Counted from the stretch's first letter, positions 47,981 through 61,599 are shown. The stretch: DNA of 64,000 nucleotides from Rhynchosporium graminicola (GCA_900074885.1 FJUW01000007.1:2207051-2271050), one strand, 5' to 3'. A program made the numbers and translations. Notes: generated by a model from the letters alone, not told the origin.

Positions 47981-49063
47981 TCAAGATTCACTGGCTTCCA
48001 CAAAGCTCTCCTTTCCATAATCTCCCCCATTTCTACCTTGCATATCTGCAGAAATGAGCTCGGGTACTTCTTCTTCATTTCCAAGGTTCTGTGTGCCTGG
48101 AGATGTCGCCCCATCTCCTGGAAGATCAGCATGATCGGCAGGGCATGAGCTCTTCGTGTCCCTAAAAAGAAGGCTGGTAGCTTCATCAAGCAAGTCATTG
48201 ATGTCTTTCATCAATTCGTGACTTCCGATATCCTTCAAATCTTTCCTCGCCTTGACAACGTCATTTGCCAAGTTCTTGGACCGTAAAGATTTGAGGAGCC
48301 ATCTCTCTCTAATTTTGTACATTTGGTCTGCTACATCAAGTAGTGCTGTTACTTCATCAATTATTGCTGCACCCGGATGGGAACAAGAACAGTCACTTTC
48401 CAGATACGCCATTTCCAACTCCTCTCGCCTGTCTTCAGCCTCTCTCATTTCCACCCGCAACAGTTCAAGGCGATGGATCGCTCTTTCGATAGCGATATCT
48501 TCTTCTTTAGCTGCCTCGATCTGGATTGGGTCCTGCATGTGTTCTCTTCGATCATTGTAAACCTCGATGAGAGCTACGACAGCTTCCCTTGTGAGGTTGT
48601 CTTGTGGAGAGACAAGTAAGTACTTGGCGATCGCATTGTGGATCCAACGGCTCGAATTGCTGCATGAGAAACTGCCACAATTGGCAGTGCTTGAGCTGCA
48701 CTCGGATGGAACAGAGGCGGCTTGATCTAGATGCAAAGAACGCGAAGAGCGCCGTTGATGTCCGTAGCAACCATCACTATCACTGAAAAGTGGAGATCGG
48801 TCTGATTGCAACTGGTCTTGTGGGTTAACATGTGAGGTGGGTCGACACAAATTTTGGCTCTCATTACAGAGAGTGTCGTACAATTTCCGTGCAGTCGCCA
48901 CCATGTCATCCAGAACTTGATCAGGACTTGGGGACAGCCTTCGATGCTCAGAGACTTTGAATTGAGAAAATAGAGTATGACAGAGGTCCCATGCAAATTC
49001 CATATCGTCGTCCATTACTAGATCAGAGCTCAAGGAATCTATTCGATGCACAGGGTATGCCAT
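47981..49063 (-). CDS. Hypothetical protein with coiled-coil segment
   Basis: A single-exon frame of 360 residues from ATG 49063. The N-terminal part (residues 1-120) is polar; a serine/cysteine-rich stretch (ECSSSTANCGSFSCSNSS) follows near 121-138. A highly charged helix at about 180-225 (AAKEEDIAIERAIHRLELLR and onward) is a likely coiled coil, then LLDVADQMYKIRERWLLKSL is another helix, and the acidic, Gly/Ser-rich tail is disordered. No known domain was recognised. Codon-like composition and length argue for a real gene. The neighbouring minus-strand frame at 49695-50269 is also an orphan. Confidence 0.6.
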   Translation of the reverse strand: MAYPVHRIDSLSSDLVMDDDMEFAWDLCHTLFSQFKVSEHRRLSPSPDQVLDDMVATARKLYDTLCNESQNLCRPTSHVNPQDQLQSDRSPLFSDSDGCYGHQRRSSRSLHLDQAASVPSECSSSTANCGSFSCSNSSRWIHNAIAKYLLVSPQDNLTREAVVALIEVYNDRREHMQDPIQIEAAKEEDIAIERAIHRLELLRVEMREAEDRREELEMAYLESDCSCSHPGAAIIDEVTALLDVADQMYKIRERWLLKSLRSKNLANDVVKARKDLKDIGSHELMKDINDLLDEATSLLFRDTKSSCPADHADLPGDGATSPGTQNLGNEEEVPELISADMQGRNGGDYGKESFVEASES

Positions 49064-49694
49064 GTTGTGGAAGCGTGTCTGGACTTGAAATGTTGATGTA
49101 TGTTCTAGTATCTAGAGTTGAAGTTGCTTATTAATACCGTGCACAAGAGTTGATATCGATTTCAGTCTGAGAGCTGTTGATGGATAATAATTGAATATTA
49201 TAACTCTCTGGGCTCTTATATACACAGCAGGTCTTTCAAGTCTGTCATTTTCGAGAACTTGTGATTGGATGAAGTGACTGATGCTTATTGCTCAAAAAAT
49301 CTGTGGCTGGAGAAATCTGTCGAAGCCTTGTCCCAGTCACTGCACTGCGCTCCTACTGTAGTCTGTATGTGAATTTAACATTGACCATGAATCATGCACT
49401 GACCACTGACAGGCTTGTTTGTGACTTTCATTTCTGACTTCCATTGCCTTCAAGATAATGTGCGAGTCAACAGGACAGTTGTTTTCTACAATTCTGGTGA
49501 TATGGAAGTATGGATCACAGTATAGCAATGTTTCAACTCTAATAAATGAGGATTTTGGCCAAAGTATGACTCCTGACGGCCCACATATCAATAAGATTTG
49601 GTCAAGAATATGTGTGAGAAAACAACGGGTTTTAACGATGTAAATGTTCTAGCTATCAGCGCCAGCTTTATATATCACTCAAGCAAGATTGACC

Positions 49695-50269
49695 TTAGCT
49701 GTCTACTCTTCCTCGTTCATGAGCCCATCGAATAATTTTCATTGCCATATCGATAAAATCTGAGGCTGTTCTCGCACCATGTCTACGAGTCAAATCCATG
49801 TGCACATATAACTCCATAACCAGCCTCCCCTCATCACTGAGATCCACACCATCGCTCTTAGGAGACTAGGTTGGACCTTTGAATCAATGAAACTTGCGCC
49901 AGTATTCTCTTCAAGCCTTACTAGACTCTGTAGAGTAAATGCCACTTTTGCGTCAACCTTTTCGCTTGTAACCAAGTTTCCCCTGCCCAGGTTGAACAGG
50001 TGGCATCTTAAAGCTCCCAGAACCCTATCCTCCGCACGTTCGGCCATGTCATCTCCTTTTGCTAGTTTGTTTTCCCGAGGTCCAGGCAACTCATCCCACT
50101 CTCGCTCAGGTGTTTGTTGTTGCATGTCTTTTGGATTAGAGCGGTTGATGTTTTGAGGGGATTCTCGGTGCTTGTATTCCAGGAGTAAAGGATTTCGCTG
50201 CTTGCATTTCGGGTGATAGACTGAGACATCGAGGTCGGCAGAAGTTGCGAAACGCAGAGGGCTCAGCAT
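49695..50269 (-). CDS. Hypothetical protein, two exons
   Basis: Exon 50269-49922 and exon 49865-49695 join across a 56-base intron (GTAAGG donor, CCTAG acceptor) to 172 residues. The first exon has a charged, disordered start and then CHLFNLGRGNLVTSEKVDAK; the second encodes a compact helical region, RLVMELYVHMDLTRRHGART followed by ASDFIDMAMKIIRWAHERG. Without the intron the first frame runs on to a Trp-rich end (GGWLWSYMCTWI) that does not look like a protein terminus, while the spliced frame does. The family is not recognised. Confidence 0.5.
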
Positions 50270-52000
50270 TATCAGGCAATTTAACGTACAGGGATCTGAC
50301 TTGAAATTTCAAAGATGGGACTTCGTAGTGAAGTTGAACAATGGTGTCTGAAATGATGATGCATCTGCCAGATAAGTGAAGAAACGTTTGTGAAGCAGGA
50401 AGGAGTCTAGAGTTTAGTGACAATAGCAGATACCTATATTTTCAGGAAAAAGTATACCTGAGGGAATATTTTGCTTGTGATGTATGATTCACCACTGCAT
50501 ACTGAAATACTCAACTGTAAAAACTAAATTGTGACACTCGGAGAAGCCGAACACTGAGTCATGTAACATCCATCCGTCGCCAAATATACCTCACTCGTTC
50601 AACGAAGAGCATGGCTCATCCTATCAAGTTTTTGTGCTTGCACCCCGGAGCGAGTTCCAGGACGGCAATGAGGAACTCGATAGCGACGTAAGAGTCAACG
50701 AGATCAGTAGAGCTACCCTTTCTTTACAAGCAGCGAATCCCTTCCGATATTCCGGGTCGTAATTCTCAGCCAAGTGCGTATCACAGTAAGCTGAAGCCGA
50801 TACTTGACACGAGAACTTCTGATTGACTTTTGTGAACCACAAGATACCCGAGCCCTTCTCCCATCCATCGACACGTGAAACGAAGGAGGTTTATCAGCCC
50901 CAGACCTTAAAGCTATCAAACTCAGAGCATGGGGATGTTTCCCGGTGCTTCGCCAAACGACATTAACACGGCGGCGTATGCAGAGTTCGAGCACTCGAAC
51001 GTTGTCGAACATGACATGGTATGTTCCCTCTCCTCTTTGTCTCCCAGATGTTTGGGGGAATATTGCCCACACGATTGATTTATGGGCGGAGGACTTTGGA
51101 TCTTGACAATGAGGACTACGGTATCTACTATCATGGGTACCTACATGGCAATCACAAACCCACCAAGGATAACCAGTCTCTGCTAAAGAGCAAAAATGCC
51201 GGACCACGGCGTAATTCACCTGCCGCAAAAACGTTACCCAGACCACGATCATACGCTTAGGACCATTATCCCATTACAAGGTACTGTATTTCAGATACTT
51301 TGTCATGCATTTATCGCATGGAAGAATGTGCTGCCTGGATAGCGGAAAGTGATTACTTTATACCATCAAGCTGCTTCTGATGTACTTTGAAATCATGTCA
51401 ACATGTACCAGAGGTAAATTGATCATTTAAGATTCTGAAGTGAAGTAGAAGTAAAATTTCGAAACTATACAGTAGATCCTATACCGAGAGACCAAAAATT
51501 GAGACTACCCCAAGGAATCAAGTTAGGATGGGGATCTTCTTCTGCTAGCTACACCTGACAGATACACCGGCTGACTCGAACTGGTCAATTGTGAAGAACA
51601 TACTTGTTGGAACTAGACCCAATAAATTTCCGTTGGGACATAGAGAAGGATTCAGCAATACAAGAGATCGTGAAAATGTAAATAAGCTTCAGCAGTGGTG
51701 ATAATTTTAGGAGAGCATCGCTAAACGTTCTATCGAAGAGTATAGAAGGTCGAAAGGCCACAGGGTGATATTACATACTACCAGAAATGAGAAGCTTTAC
51801 ACATTAGGGATATATAGTATTATTGAGTGAGATCTGAAGTCACATTTTATATTCCGAATTAAGGAAGCCAATGTCATTCGCCGCTAGTCCTCTCTCGCAA
51901 CTTTGTTAACACCGCAATTCTTTTCCAAAATGTTGCGAGGATATGGGTCTTGGCATGGATCAGGTGACTGTAGTCACGTGCATAGTCCGTGCGGATATTC
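50270..52000. other. Region with possible gene fragments before the transposon block
   Basis: Two stretches look coding but do not assemble into a gene. On the minus strand 50842-50624 contains FSCQVSASAYCDTHLAENYD then PEYRKGFAACKERV. On the plus strand about 50930-51018 contains GMFPGASPNDINTAAYAEFE then HSNVVEHDM, ending at a GTATGT donor-like site. After 51.3 kb no coding signal is seen, and A+T content rises toward 52.0 kb. Confidence 0.35.
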
Positions 52001-52278
52001 CTAGATAATATCTTCTATCGGCTCTCCATAGTAATTAGTACTATAATATAACTAATACTATTTAACTACTCTATGCCTTACTCTGAAGATCAACGTAACC
52101 TTACGATAGGTTATAAGCTCCGATAGCCAGAAGTAGAGTAGTACTTAAAGAAGTAGTAGTACTATAATTCTTAATAGTAAGCGTCGAACTATTTCTTAGT
52201 ACTAAAAGGGTAGAGATTCAAGTTACGAGCTTCCGATTAAGGTATAGTATACGCGTATAGTCAGTTAAACTAGCGCGT
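52000..52278. mobile_element. TA-rich left flank of the Gypsy element, older repeat
   Basis: The sequence switches from ordinary composition to RIP-like TA-rich DNA at about 52.0 kb. It ends in CGCGT (52274-52278), the target duplication of the Gypsy element, so this strip and the sequence starting at 60056 were contiguous before that insertion. It is probably the start of, or sequence next to, the Copia-like element. Confidence 0.6.
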
Positions 52279-52546
52279 TATGACGACAGCTTACCTGAAT
52301 GTCATATGAGAAGAAGGATAGATAATAGGGCCCAAGTTCATAGGTATCCCGGTAGAACTAGTATCCGACCTAGTATAGTATCGGACTAGTACTAGTATAT
52401 ATATATAAGGTGCTTTATACTCTATCTCTCTTCTTCTTCCTTCCTTATCTTTTTGTTTCCTTTATACTAGACTATATAAGATCGCTCTTAGCCTCCCTAC
52501 TTGTTTATTCTTACTTATATACTGCCTTAAGTCTTATATTATTATA
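52279..52546 (+). repeat. 5' LTR of the Gypsy element
   Basis: Begins TATGACGACAGC and ends ATTATTATA. It aligns without gaps over 268 bases to the copy at 59788-60055; the differences I checked at the ends are mainly C/T and G/A transitions. Confidence 0.9.
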
Positions 52547-52570
52547 TTAAATAAAAAGATTAAGATAGCT
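52547..52570 (+). promoter_or_regulatory. Probable primer-binding region of the Gypsy element
   Basis: The sequence directly after the 5' LTR (TTAAATAAAAAGATTAAGA) is where a tRNA primer should bind. The same region of the small element at 61600 reads TTAAACAGAAAGATTAAGA, differing only by transitions, so both probably used the same primer. The tRNA was not identified. Confidence 0.5.
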
Positions 52571-55500
52571 AGAGATAGCTTACTATAATATCTTACTACT
52601 AAGTTAGTTATTCGATAACTACTTATATATAGCTAAGATACTAGAGATCTCTCGGATAACTATAAATCAGGGTTTAATTTAGCTTATTACAAATAGTATA
52701 ATAGAGAAAATCTTCGCTAACGCTCCTTTAATAACTCTCTTAGTATAAAGGAATTATAGATAGATTTTGAAGAAAGTATAATAAATACCCCGGAACTTTA
52801 ACCTTTACGTATTACTACTAAAATAGCCTTAATATACCTCTTTTTAAGCTATCGGAATAGTTCCTAACTAATAAACTAGAGACCTCTCTAGTTCTAGGGG
52901 GACTTAACGCGACCTCTCCTGCTTTATCTCCGAACCTAATCTATTATACTCTTCTTTACTCTAAACGTCTCTTACTTTAGAGAATATTAATACTTTATTA
53001 AGGAAGTACTAACTAAGAAAGAAAGGAAAATAAAAGCGAAATTTACTAGGAGTATAATCGCTAAGTATTCTTATTACTATAAGTGACTCGAACCTGATCT
53101 ATTCCCTCTTATAATAATTAGTAGACTAAGAGGAAAAGAATAACTCTCTAGAAGATACTATAGATAGATTAATCTCTATATAAGATAAGTTCCTTATAAG
53201 AGTCCCTTATCTGTTTTCGACTCTCCTATTAGAACTAATACTATAATCTCCGCGTATTCTAGAGTTTAATAAGCTAATAAACTCTATTCTAATACGTAGT
53301 ACTAAGAGAGAAAATATTATTCCTAATAAACTATCTCCTTCTCCTAGCGCTGAATCAGTAGAGTTACGCCCTAGGAAGTCTTATCTTACTAAGAAGATCC
53401 TACCCTTAGATAATAGATTAGACTCTACTTTCCTCTAATAGAGAGTATTAATACGAGACTAGCTAGCTATAAATATTAATTACTACTTTACGGACTTCTC
53501 CCGGCGCGTTCTCGTATAGGAGCTAGTTATTAGATTAGCTAAGGAGTATCTTACGCCTTAGTACCTTACTAATAAGTTTAAAACTAGTAATGAAATAATC
53601 TCTTTATTAGAAGAGAACTTTCTTACTAGTTTAGAAAAAGATAATTATTATAACGCTTTCTATTACTTAGAAATATAATAACCTAGCTATATACGCGAGA
53701 CTTTCGCTGAGTTTCGTAGTTAATTTCAAAGTACTATTATCTAAGATAAAGTTAAAAAGAAGGAGTAGTTCTTCTATATATAAGATAAGATTATACTATT
53801 CTTACGCGCTTTAACTCTTATTATTAAACTAATATAAAATAAGGACTATACTTCTATAGTTAGATCCTTACTTTCTTTTAATACTAAGCGTTACTATAAC
53901 TTAGAATATACCTATCCCGAGAAAGCTACTACTTAAGTATAGTACTATAAGCTTACTATTACTACTATAACTACTATTAGTTCTACTTCTTACCGGTCTT
54001 TAAGCTTAGCTCCTCGATAAACTATTCCTGCACTATACGTACGTACTTCTACTCTAGTATAAGCTAGTACTCCCTCTGCGCTAAAACGCCTTACTACCTC
54101 GACCGGAGAACCCCTTAAGTATTATAGTTATAAATAGCTTAGTTATATTAAGCTAGACTACCCTAACCTGCTTAAGGTTTAATTAATCGACGAATTTCCG
54201 GAAGAGGAGAGAGTAGCTAAAGAAGTAATAGAAGATATACTCTCCGAATCTGGACTAATACTAAAGGGAAATAATAAGGCTTAGGTAAAAACTCCTTCTT
54301 AAGTCTATATAAGTATAATCTCTCTAATTTAGACTTTAACTCCCTAATAAGAGGTAAGTAATTTATATACTTAATTATAATTAGTATAAACGAGCTAAGA
54401 GTCTTTATAAATAGCTTAATTAATACCGGAGCGAATAGTTATCTATTTATTAATCGTACTCTTACTAGATAACTATTAGGGGCCCTTAGTATTAAAATCG
54501 AGCTACTGCCTTATTCTATTCTAATATATAGTTTCTAATAGTCTATTAGAACTTATATTACTTATTTTATATATTTATACTTTTCTATTAATAGTAAGCG
54601 TATTTATAACTACTCTTTTATTCTTCTCGATTTAGAATAATAAGATATAATTATTAGTATAAAATAGATATAACGATTTCAAGTTAAGCTAAATACGCTT
54701 TACTATAAGCTACTATAGTCGGAACGCTATCTAGCTACTCTTTAATACGATAAAGAGATAATTATAACTCTACTACCTTATAAACTTAGTATTAATTGAT
54801 CTTATTAAATCGATACTAATACGCGGGATTTAGCTATAAACTAGCTAGACTAATACTAATTATACTAAATAGTAGCGATATAATATATTAACGTATTATC
54901 TTTATTCTTTAACTTATTTCCGCTTATTACTAAGGAATCCGAACCCTTTTCTACTCTAACTTTATCGAGAAAGGTACTTATACTGAAACTTTATTATAAG
55001 TATTTCTCTTAACCTCTAAGGATCTAGAAACTAGTTCTGATTTATTAAATTAATACTATAGCTTTTTACTTTAATATAAAATATAAAAGTTCTAAATTAT
55101 TCTTTATTAGTATCTATAAGATAGATTACCTCTTATAAGACTATCTAAATAGTAACTCTCCTAAGGATTCCGATACTGAATAACTCGTAGCCGAAAAGCT
55201 ACTAGAATAGTACTATACTCTTAAGGAAGCCTTTTCTAAGCGGGATTCTAATATTCTTTTACTTTATTATTTATACGATTATAAAATTATCTTAGAAGAA
55301 TTATTACTTAATATATATTCGCTCTTATATTAGTAATCTATAGACGAACTATAAGTAACTAAAGAGTACCTTATAGAGAACTTAGATAAAGGATTTATCG
55401 AATCTAGCTAAAGTCCTTTTATATTACTTATACTATTTGTTAAGAAAGCTAATAGAGGATTACGCTTCTATATCGATTATTATAAGCTTAATATAATTAC

Positions 55501-58500
55501 TCGAAAGGATTCTTACCTAATACTTAGGATCGATAAGCTTTTAACTTATATATCTAAAGTAGTGATTTTTACTAAACTAGATATCCGGATAGTATTTAAC
55601 TATATCTATATAGACCCTGAATCTAAGAAGTATATTACCTTCCGAACCCGCTTCGGATCCTATAAATATAAAGTATTACTTTTTAAGCTCTATAACGGAC
55701 TTAGTATGTACTAGCGATATATAAATAATATACTACTAGACTACTTAGATAATTTCTATATAGCTTACTTAAATAATATTCTTATATACTTAGAAACGCT
55801 CTAGGAATATAAGGAATATATTAAATTAGTATTATAACGCTTAATAGATACTAGACTCTAAGTAGATATTAAGAAAAGCGAATTCCATATTACTCGGACT
55901 AAATACCTCAGATATATTATTACTATTAATAGAATCGAGCTAGATCCCGAGAAGGTAATACTATTAGTAGACTAAAAGTACCCCGAAATAGTAATAGCTA
56001 TAAAATCCTTCTTAGGATTCTATAGATTCTACTATTAATTTATTCGGAATTTCGGCCTTATTACTAAACCTCTCTTAATACTTACTCGGCCTATAATACT
56101 ATAGAATTTCACTAACGATTATAAGAAGTCCTTCGACGATTTATATTAATAGCTACTATCGATATAGAAACTATATTATTTCGACTCTAAATTATAGACT
56201 AAACTAGAAACTAATACCTCTAATAATATAATAGCTAGAGTTATCTTCTAATTATATAAAGATAACTAGTAGTATCTAATTAGATTCTATTTCTATATTC
56301 TTAATAGATATAAACTAAACTAAGAGATCTATAATAAGGAGCTATACGCTATTATTAAGTCTTTCCGGAAATAGAGACAGGAACTTATATCTCTATAATA
56401 CTATACAAACGTATATATAGACTATCGATCCTTAGAATACTTTATAACTACTAAAGTACTAACTAGTAAGTAAGCTAGATAGATAGAATTCCTTTCCGAA
56501 TTTAACTTTTAAATTATATATACGCTTAGTAAAGATAATACTAAAGCTAATATCCTTAGCTATAAAAAATAAGATCTAAGGATATAAGAATAATAGAAAT
56601 AGGATAGTAGATCTTAAGTTTTATTACCTCTAGACTACTTAGACCTTAGGATTAACGCGGAACTAGTAGAGTATTATATCGATTAAATTAGTTATATATA
56701 CTTAATATTACTAAGGACTAATACGCTATCGGAACCTATATATAACTCTTTTAATTTAATTAAGAAACTATACTAATTTAACTAAGAATTATTCTCTAAG
56801 GAACGAAATATATTAAGAGATAGCTATATTATTAATAATAGTTTACTACTTTATAATAGTTATCTATACGTATAACGCTATATCTCTCTATATATCTATT
56901 TAATTAGCGAAATCTATAATTAAGTTTCCTTTACTTATCTAAACGCTTATAAGACTATTAAAATAATTTCTACTTATTACTACTAGAAAGGACTTATATC
57001 GGATATAAAATAGTATACTTATAATTACTACTCTTACTAGTACTCTTATCCGAAACAGACGAAATAGTAAGGATTCATCTACTTATTACTAGTACTTAGC
57101 TACCTTATATAGTACTTAGTTATAGATTTTAAGGACTTCCCGCTTAATAACTAAGGATTTAATAAGATATTAGTATTTATCGACCGCTTAGGGAAAGACT
57201 CTATATTAATACTATACTATTATAATATCGATACCTATAGGATAGTAATATTATTTATCTAATAGATATATCGTTTTAGATATACCTCTAAGTTAATTAT
57301 ATTCGACTAAGGAGCTTAGCTAGTCTTATCTTTCTAGTAAGAGTTTTATTATATAATTAGAGTTAAGATTAAGCTCTCTACCTCCTTCTATTAGTAAACT
57401 GATAGATAAATAGAGATTATAAATCAGTATATTAACTAACGCTTTAGACTCTTTATTAATTACTACTAGAGTAACTAGGGCGAACTATTACTAATAATAG
57501 ACCGCGCTTAAGTAACTCTACCTTACGATTCTATTAGTATAGCGCTATATACCCTTAAATATAATATACTACTATAGAATAGCTAAGACTAGAAGTAACT
57601 TATTAGATCGATACTATAAGAGAAACTTAATTATATTAATACTAAATCCTTAGCTAAACGTACTAAATCCGCTATCGAGGTTATAAAAGCTAATATATTA
57701 GCTACTTAGTATAAGATAAGCGCTATAACTAACCCGAAATAGTATAATATCGACTAAGAAGTTAGAGATAAGGTATTTCTCTCTATAAGGAACCTTAAGA
57801 ATTACTAGCTAAATAAGAAGCTATCTAGTCTCTAAGTAAGACTATACTAAGTCCTAGCTAAGATTAGATACTTTTATAAGCTAGATTTACTCCTAGGATC
57901 TTCTATTTATAATATATTCGCTTCCGAATTACTCTTTAAGGACCTAGACGACTTATTACTAAGCTAAGAGTTACTAAACTTACCCTCGGAAGTTATTACT
58001 ACTTAAGAAGAGTAGGAGTTATAAGATATACTCGCTATATAGCTCCTAAGAAATAATCTAAAGTATTAGGTTAGTTAGCTAAGCTATAACCTGGACTTAA
58101 CTTAATATAACGCTTCTAATCTAATAGGTACTCCGTATAAGCTCAGAGACTTCTATACTACTAACCTAAGTAAACCTAGACTTCCGCGTAAACTAGAATA
58201 GTAGATTAAAGCTTAAGAAGATAGAATAGATAACTATAATTACTTAGAGGATAATAAACTATTATAGTTACTAGTATTAGAATTTATTACTAAGGATAAT
58301 CCCCTGATTATACTCTATAATAATATTATATCTAAAACTCTACTTCTTTAATTACTTCTATTTTACTAGCTTTCTCCCTTAAGTTCTCTAGAGCTTCTAG
58401 TAAATCTAGAATATCTAGAACTAGAACTATTATATCTAACTCCTTATTTAAATCTACTAATATAGCCTTAGTAGTAGACTAAGTATAATAGCTAATCCTA

Positions 58501-59787
58501 CGGGCTTTCTTCTTTAGAGAAGGTCCGAGAGTATCTAGATCCGACGCTATTTCTGAACTAGAAAGTAAATTCCTCTTTCCTTTAGTATTAGATATTATAG
58601 CTTTAAATATAGCTTTCTTTATAAATTCCTATATAATACTATTTAACTTCTTTATCTACTTTAATACTATTTATACTATTAACTTAGACTTCGCCGAATC
58701 TACTATTAAAAGATCTAGATCCTATATTATATTAGTATTATACTAGTATCTAAGGATTTAAGATCTTAACTTATTACTTTAATAAACTCTAACTCTTTAA
58801 ATACTTTCTCTATAGAAAAAATTAAAGCTTAAGTCTCTACTAATTATATAATAGTAATCTCTAAAATAATAATAAGAGTAGCAGATTTCGCAAGATAATA
58901 GATCTGATTAATCGCTTTATAAGTAGCTATAATACTACCCTAATTTAGCTCCGCGTCTTTAGCTTCGCTACTAGAAAGTAAACCGGATAAAATAGTATAT
59001 TTCGTATTAATATAGTTAGATAACTATAACACGTTAGTATATATAACTATATTTAAGTTTAAATAACTTATAAGCTCGTAACTACTTTTTAATACTAAAT
59101 AATACTTATAAAGCTTAGAGTTAAGCTTATTAAATAAGTATAAGAGTTCTAAAATAGGAGTATTATTATACTTTATCTTAAGGAAAGCGCGAATATACTA
59201 TAAGTAATATATATAATACGCCGCCGAAAGAGTACCGGCAAGTACTAGTAAAAACACTATAGGAGTTAGCGTTATAGATCCGTGAAACCCCTATATTATA
59301 CTTAAGGACTATCCCTAAAACTAAGATAAGAAACTTACTTATATTAAGAGAAGAGTTAATTAGATCGATTAATATATAAGATTATAATAGACTACTATAG
59401 TAGTTAGTAATAATACTTACTCCGGAAGCTATATTATAGTCTAAGGAGAATAAACTTATAAGTTAAAGTAGTTATTACGATTAAAAAGGAAAAGCTCTAA
59501 TATTAATAAACCTCTTCCTTTATATACTCTATACCCTACTTAAACTCGACTCTTACTATAAACAGATAAAGTAAATATTACTTACTGCCCGATTTAGAAG
59601 CTATAACTAATATAATACTATTATAGCGATATAACTAGTCAGAACCTAATAAAGAATTTACTACTACTAAAGAGCGGCTAGCGCCTATTACGCGAATATC
59701 AATGAAAATAGTTATAATAAAGACTAATTCTAGTATAAACTATAACTTTCCGAGCTTAGGGTTAAGCTCTTCTTAGGGGGGAGGTAA

Positions 59788-60055
59788 TATAACAATAGCT
59801 TACCTGAATATCATATGAGAAGAAGGATAAATAATAGAGCCTAAGTTCATAAGTATCCCGGTAGAACTAGTATCCGACTTAGTATAGTATCGGACTAGTA
59901 CTAGTATATATATATAAGGTGCCTTATACTCTATCTCTCTTCTTCTTCCTTCCTTATCTTTTTATTTCCTTCGTACTAGACTATATAAGATCGCTCTTAG
60001 CCTCCCTACTTGTTTATTCTTACTTATATACCGCCTTGAGTCTTATGTCGTTACA
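59788..60055 (+). repeat. 3' LTR of the Gypsy element
   Basis: Begins TATAACAATAGC and ends TCGTTACA, immediately followed by the duplicated CGCGT. Its last 90 or so bases (from about 59963) recur almost unchanged in both LTRs of the small element at 61398-63604. Confidence 0.9.
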
Positions 60056-61397
60056 CGCGTCTTTCTATAGCAAATATAATCGCGCAGAGTACTAGTAGAG
60101 AGAGTTCTTTAGCTATTATACTTACGCTATCATTAGAAGAAGTCGAAGAAATATACTCTGATAACTCCAGCTCTATTAAAGAGTCTTTACTATAAGCAAG
60201 CCGTATAGTACTTAATACTCGTACTCGTATAGCAGTCAAAGTCGACGATTCCGAAATTATCGCATCTCGAGGTGCAGAGTTTTCCGCGCTAGCGCTAGAA
60301 GCTACTACCTAAGTCCCTAGGACTTAAAATATACCTGATTTACCCCCTATAGACGCTAATTCGATATCCTAAGACTATCTAGAGGATCCGGAAGACCCGG
60401 AATCAGAACCTATTACTATAACTACGCTAGAAGAGCTATATAAACGTAAGAAGATAAGTAGCTTTACGTTCTTAAACTTAGCAGATAACTATAAGCTTAA
60501 GGGAGGAGAGAACTATACGGAATAGAGAGATAAGATACTAAATATTACTAAAACTAATAGAATTAATAAGTTTCTTAATATTAAATCTCGTGATTACGTG
60601 CCTAAAGAGATAGATAAATAGGACGATAAGGTCGATAATAAAGCCCTTAAGAAGTAGCAAGATTAGGAGTCTAGAGAGAGTTAAATAAAGCTAGTAATTA
60701 CGTTAAATTATAAGGCCGGACCTCTCGCGTATATAACTAGTAAAACTACTATATTAAATATATAAGAGGCCTTATAAGCGTAGTACGAAGGAAGTAGTAA
60801 TATACTAGTATATAATACTATATAAGATTACGTTAAGCTCTAGTATAACGATTTCAACTCTCTAGAGAAGTTTATTATCGCTTTTAAGCTCTTAATTATT
60901 AAATTAGAGACTTTAATAATAGCTCTACCTCCGGTATAGTATCTAATTATATTTATTACTATAGTTTCAGAGAAGTAGCTTATATAAGCTAAAAGATAAA
61001 ATTCTCTCTTAAGAGTTTCTTCTAGTAATAACCTAGATACGACCGAGAAGGCTAAATTAAGAGTAACTTTAGTTAGTTTAATTAAAGATATTACTAATAA
61101 GGTAAGAGCGAGTAACTCTACTAGTAAGATAGCTAGTTAAGCTCTATATAGTAATAAGTCTATACCTAAGAAAAGAAGCGGCAGAGGAGCTACTAAGCCG
61201 GCTAGTAAGGATACTAAGCTGACTTATAAGTACTATAAATAGACGTCGCTAAAGTATACTCTAGAGAACTATTTTATTATTAATAAGCAGAAGAAGAAGG
61301 AGTTTAAGGAGAAGTCTAGAAAGAAATAGATCCTGTATACCGAGTAGTTAAAGAAGAAGGAGAGAGAGAGTAAGACTAATAAGACTAATAAGAAGAA

Positions 61398-61599
61398 TGT
61401 GATAGCGTATGGTATACGTGGCAGATACGGGCCAGTATCGGTGCCTTAGGCATACCCTCCTTGTATATATAGAAGGTGCAGACTCCTTCAGAGCTCTATA
61501 TCTTTCTGTTTCCTTCGTACTAGACTATATAAGATCGCTCTTAGCCTCCCTACTTATTTATTCTTACTTATATACTGCCTTAAGTCTTATATCGTTATA
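61398..61599 (+). repeat. 5' LTR of the small element
   Basis: Begins TGTGATAGCG and ends TCGTTATA; 202 bases, equal in length to the copy at 63403. The first part is unique to this element, the last 90 or so bases match the Gypsy LTR. Confidence 0.9.

Larger units (their letters stand above)
52279..60055 (+). mobile_element. Ty3/Gypsy-type LTR retrotransposon, full length, RIP-mutated
   Basis: A 7777-bp element with two 268-bp LTRs and a 5-bp target duplication CGCGT (52274-52278 and 60056-60060). Degraded domains read on the plus strand in the order gag (zinc-knuckle remnant near 54110-54175), reverse transcriptase (about 55460-55805), RNase H region, and integrase with its zinc-binding part (about 56965-57070) and catalytic core (from about 57120). 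A C-terminal segment (about 58040-58195) resembles the chromodomain-like tail of fungal chromoviruses. RT before integrase marks Ty3/Gypsy. A purine-rich tract (AGGGGGGAGG, 59775-59784) directly precedes the 3' LTR. Stops occur throughout and CA/TG dinucleotides are strikingly rare, as after RIP, so it cannot be autonomous now. Confidence 0.93.

Noticed and set aside
60051..60239. Minus-strand frame at the 3' LTR boundary
   Set aside because: It starts inside the LTR and runs into degraded Copia sequence; the plus-strand element structure explains the region.
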